Assembly: GCA_051000345.1 (NCBI GenBank) | Contig: JBPCOJ010000077.1 | Location: 1 to 33,591 of the forward strand | Length of the DNA: 33,591 nt | Direction of reading: 5' to 3' | Source of the DNA: JBHENC01 sp051000345 | Lineage (GTDB): Bacteria; Acidobacteriota; Blastocatellia; Pyrinomonadales; Pyrinomonadaceae | Shown: in pieces, positions 33,425 to 33,591 of the stretch | How the letters are laid out: each line of letters starts with the position of its first letter | Numbering within the stretch: position 1 is the first letter of the stretch | Translations under genes and position numbers: made by a program | The notes under the pieces: model-generated | Databases searched by the model: none | What the model was told of the DNA's origin: nothing | The model's input: only the letters and a program-made list of their open reading frames with translations

Positions 33425-33591
33425 TTATTCGACTGTGACGTATTCGCGCAATTCAAGAAAGCGGCGTTCGCTGATTCCGCGCACGACAATCAAATGCTCC
33501 GTGCGGCGGAATGCTCCGAATTGCTCGCGGTGGGCGATGATGCGCGCGGCGAGGCCAGCGCCGATGCCCGGGAGCTTTTCGAGTTCCGCGC
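33425..33591 (-). CDS. ComEA-like helix-hairpin-helix protein, C-terminal part only
   Basis: The window ends inside this gene; 54 residues and the stop codon are visible. The fragment starts AELEKLPGIGAGLAARIIAH, a helix-hairpin-helix with the LPGIG hairpin, and continues with EQFGAFRRTEHLIVVRGIS, the second half of the ComEA/T2SK-type double motif. ComEA binds DNA in the periplasm and passes it to ComEC. The reading frame is clean to the window edge. The missing N terminus would show whether it has the membrane anchor of ComEA. Confidence 0.8.
   Translation of the reverse strand, partial: AELEKLPGIGAGLAARIIAHREQFGAFRRTEHLIVVRGISERRFLELREYVTVE

Overview
The window looks like a stretch of an Acidobacteriota chromosome, probably of a Blastocatellia-type lineage. 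This is an inference. It rests on a VWFA-related protein of the acidobacterial type, a FecR/Trp-Tyr-rich envelope protein, a DUF1800-DUF1501 pair, a sigma factor followed by a zinc-finger anti-sigma protein with a very long tail, and a moderately GC-rich base composition with many GCG/CGC steps. No rRNA, tRNA, CRISPR array, insertion sequence or prophage was seen.

Layout. 0.3-5.7 kb (- strand): type IV pilus motor genes in the order pilB, a secreted basic protein, pilT, pilC. 6.0-7.3 kb (-): a secreted TPR protein with its own terminator. 7.4-8.9 kb (-): queE-queC for the 7-deazaguanine (queuosine) pathway. 9.1-11.6 kb (+): a sigma factor and a membrane anti-sigma-like protein, then an exported M28 metallopeptidase. 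13.3-15.6 kb (+): a patch of small accessory genes, namely a MazF-type toxin with its antitoxin, an exported dual-specificity-like phosphatase, BrnT/BrnA, and a DinB-family protein. 15.8-19.5 kb (+): DUF1800, a 56-residue exported peptide candidate and a Tat-exported DUF1501 protein, closed by a strong hairpin. 19.6-21.3 kb (-): modB, a small acidic protein and a PP-loop ATPase. 21.7-28.2 kb (+): birA, coaX, an unknown protein, an RlmD-type RNA methyltransferase and comEC. 28.5-31.8 kb (+): the FecR protein and VWFA protein. 31.9-33.6 kb (-): a zinc-ribbon membrane protein, modA, and the end of a ComEA-like helix-hairpin-helix protein.

Functionally, the pilus retraction and assembly motors, ComEC and the ComEA-like fragment are most of the core of a DNA-uptake machine, which suggests natural competence. 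Molybdate uptake is present but split: modA and modB are about 12 kb apart with no modC in view.

The most unusual signal is a set of short repeats with a seven-base period and inverted arms at three places: between pilT and pilC, inside the 5' end of queC, and upstream of queE. At queC, a 128-bp element with near-perfect 18-bp inverted ends appears to supply the start codon and about 40 N-terminal residues. A separate cluster of three 16-bp repeats, phased exactly 23 bp apart, lies just downstream of pilC.
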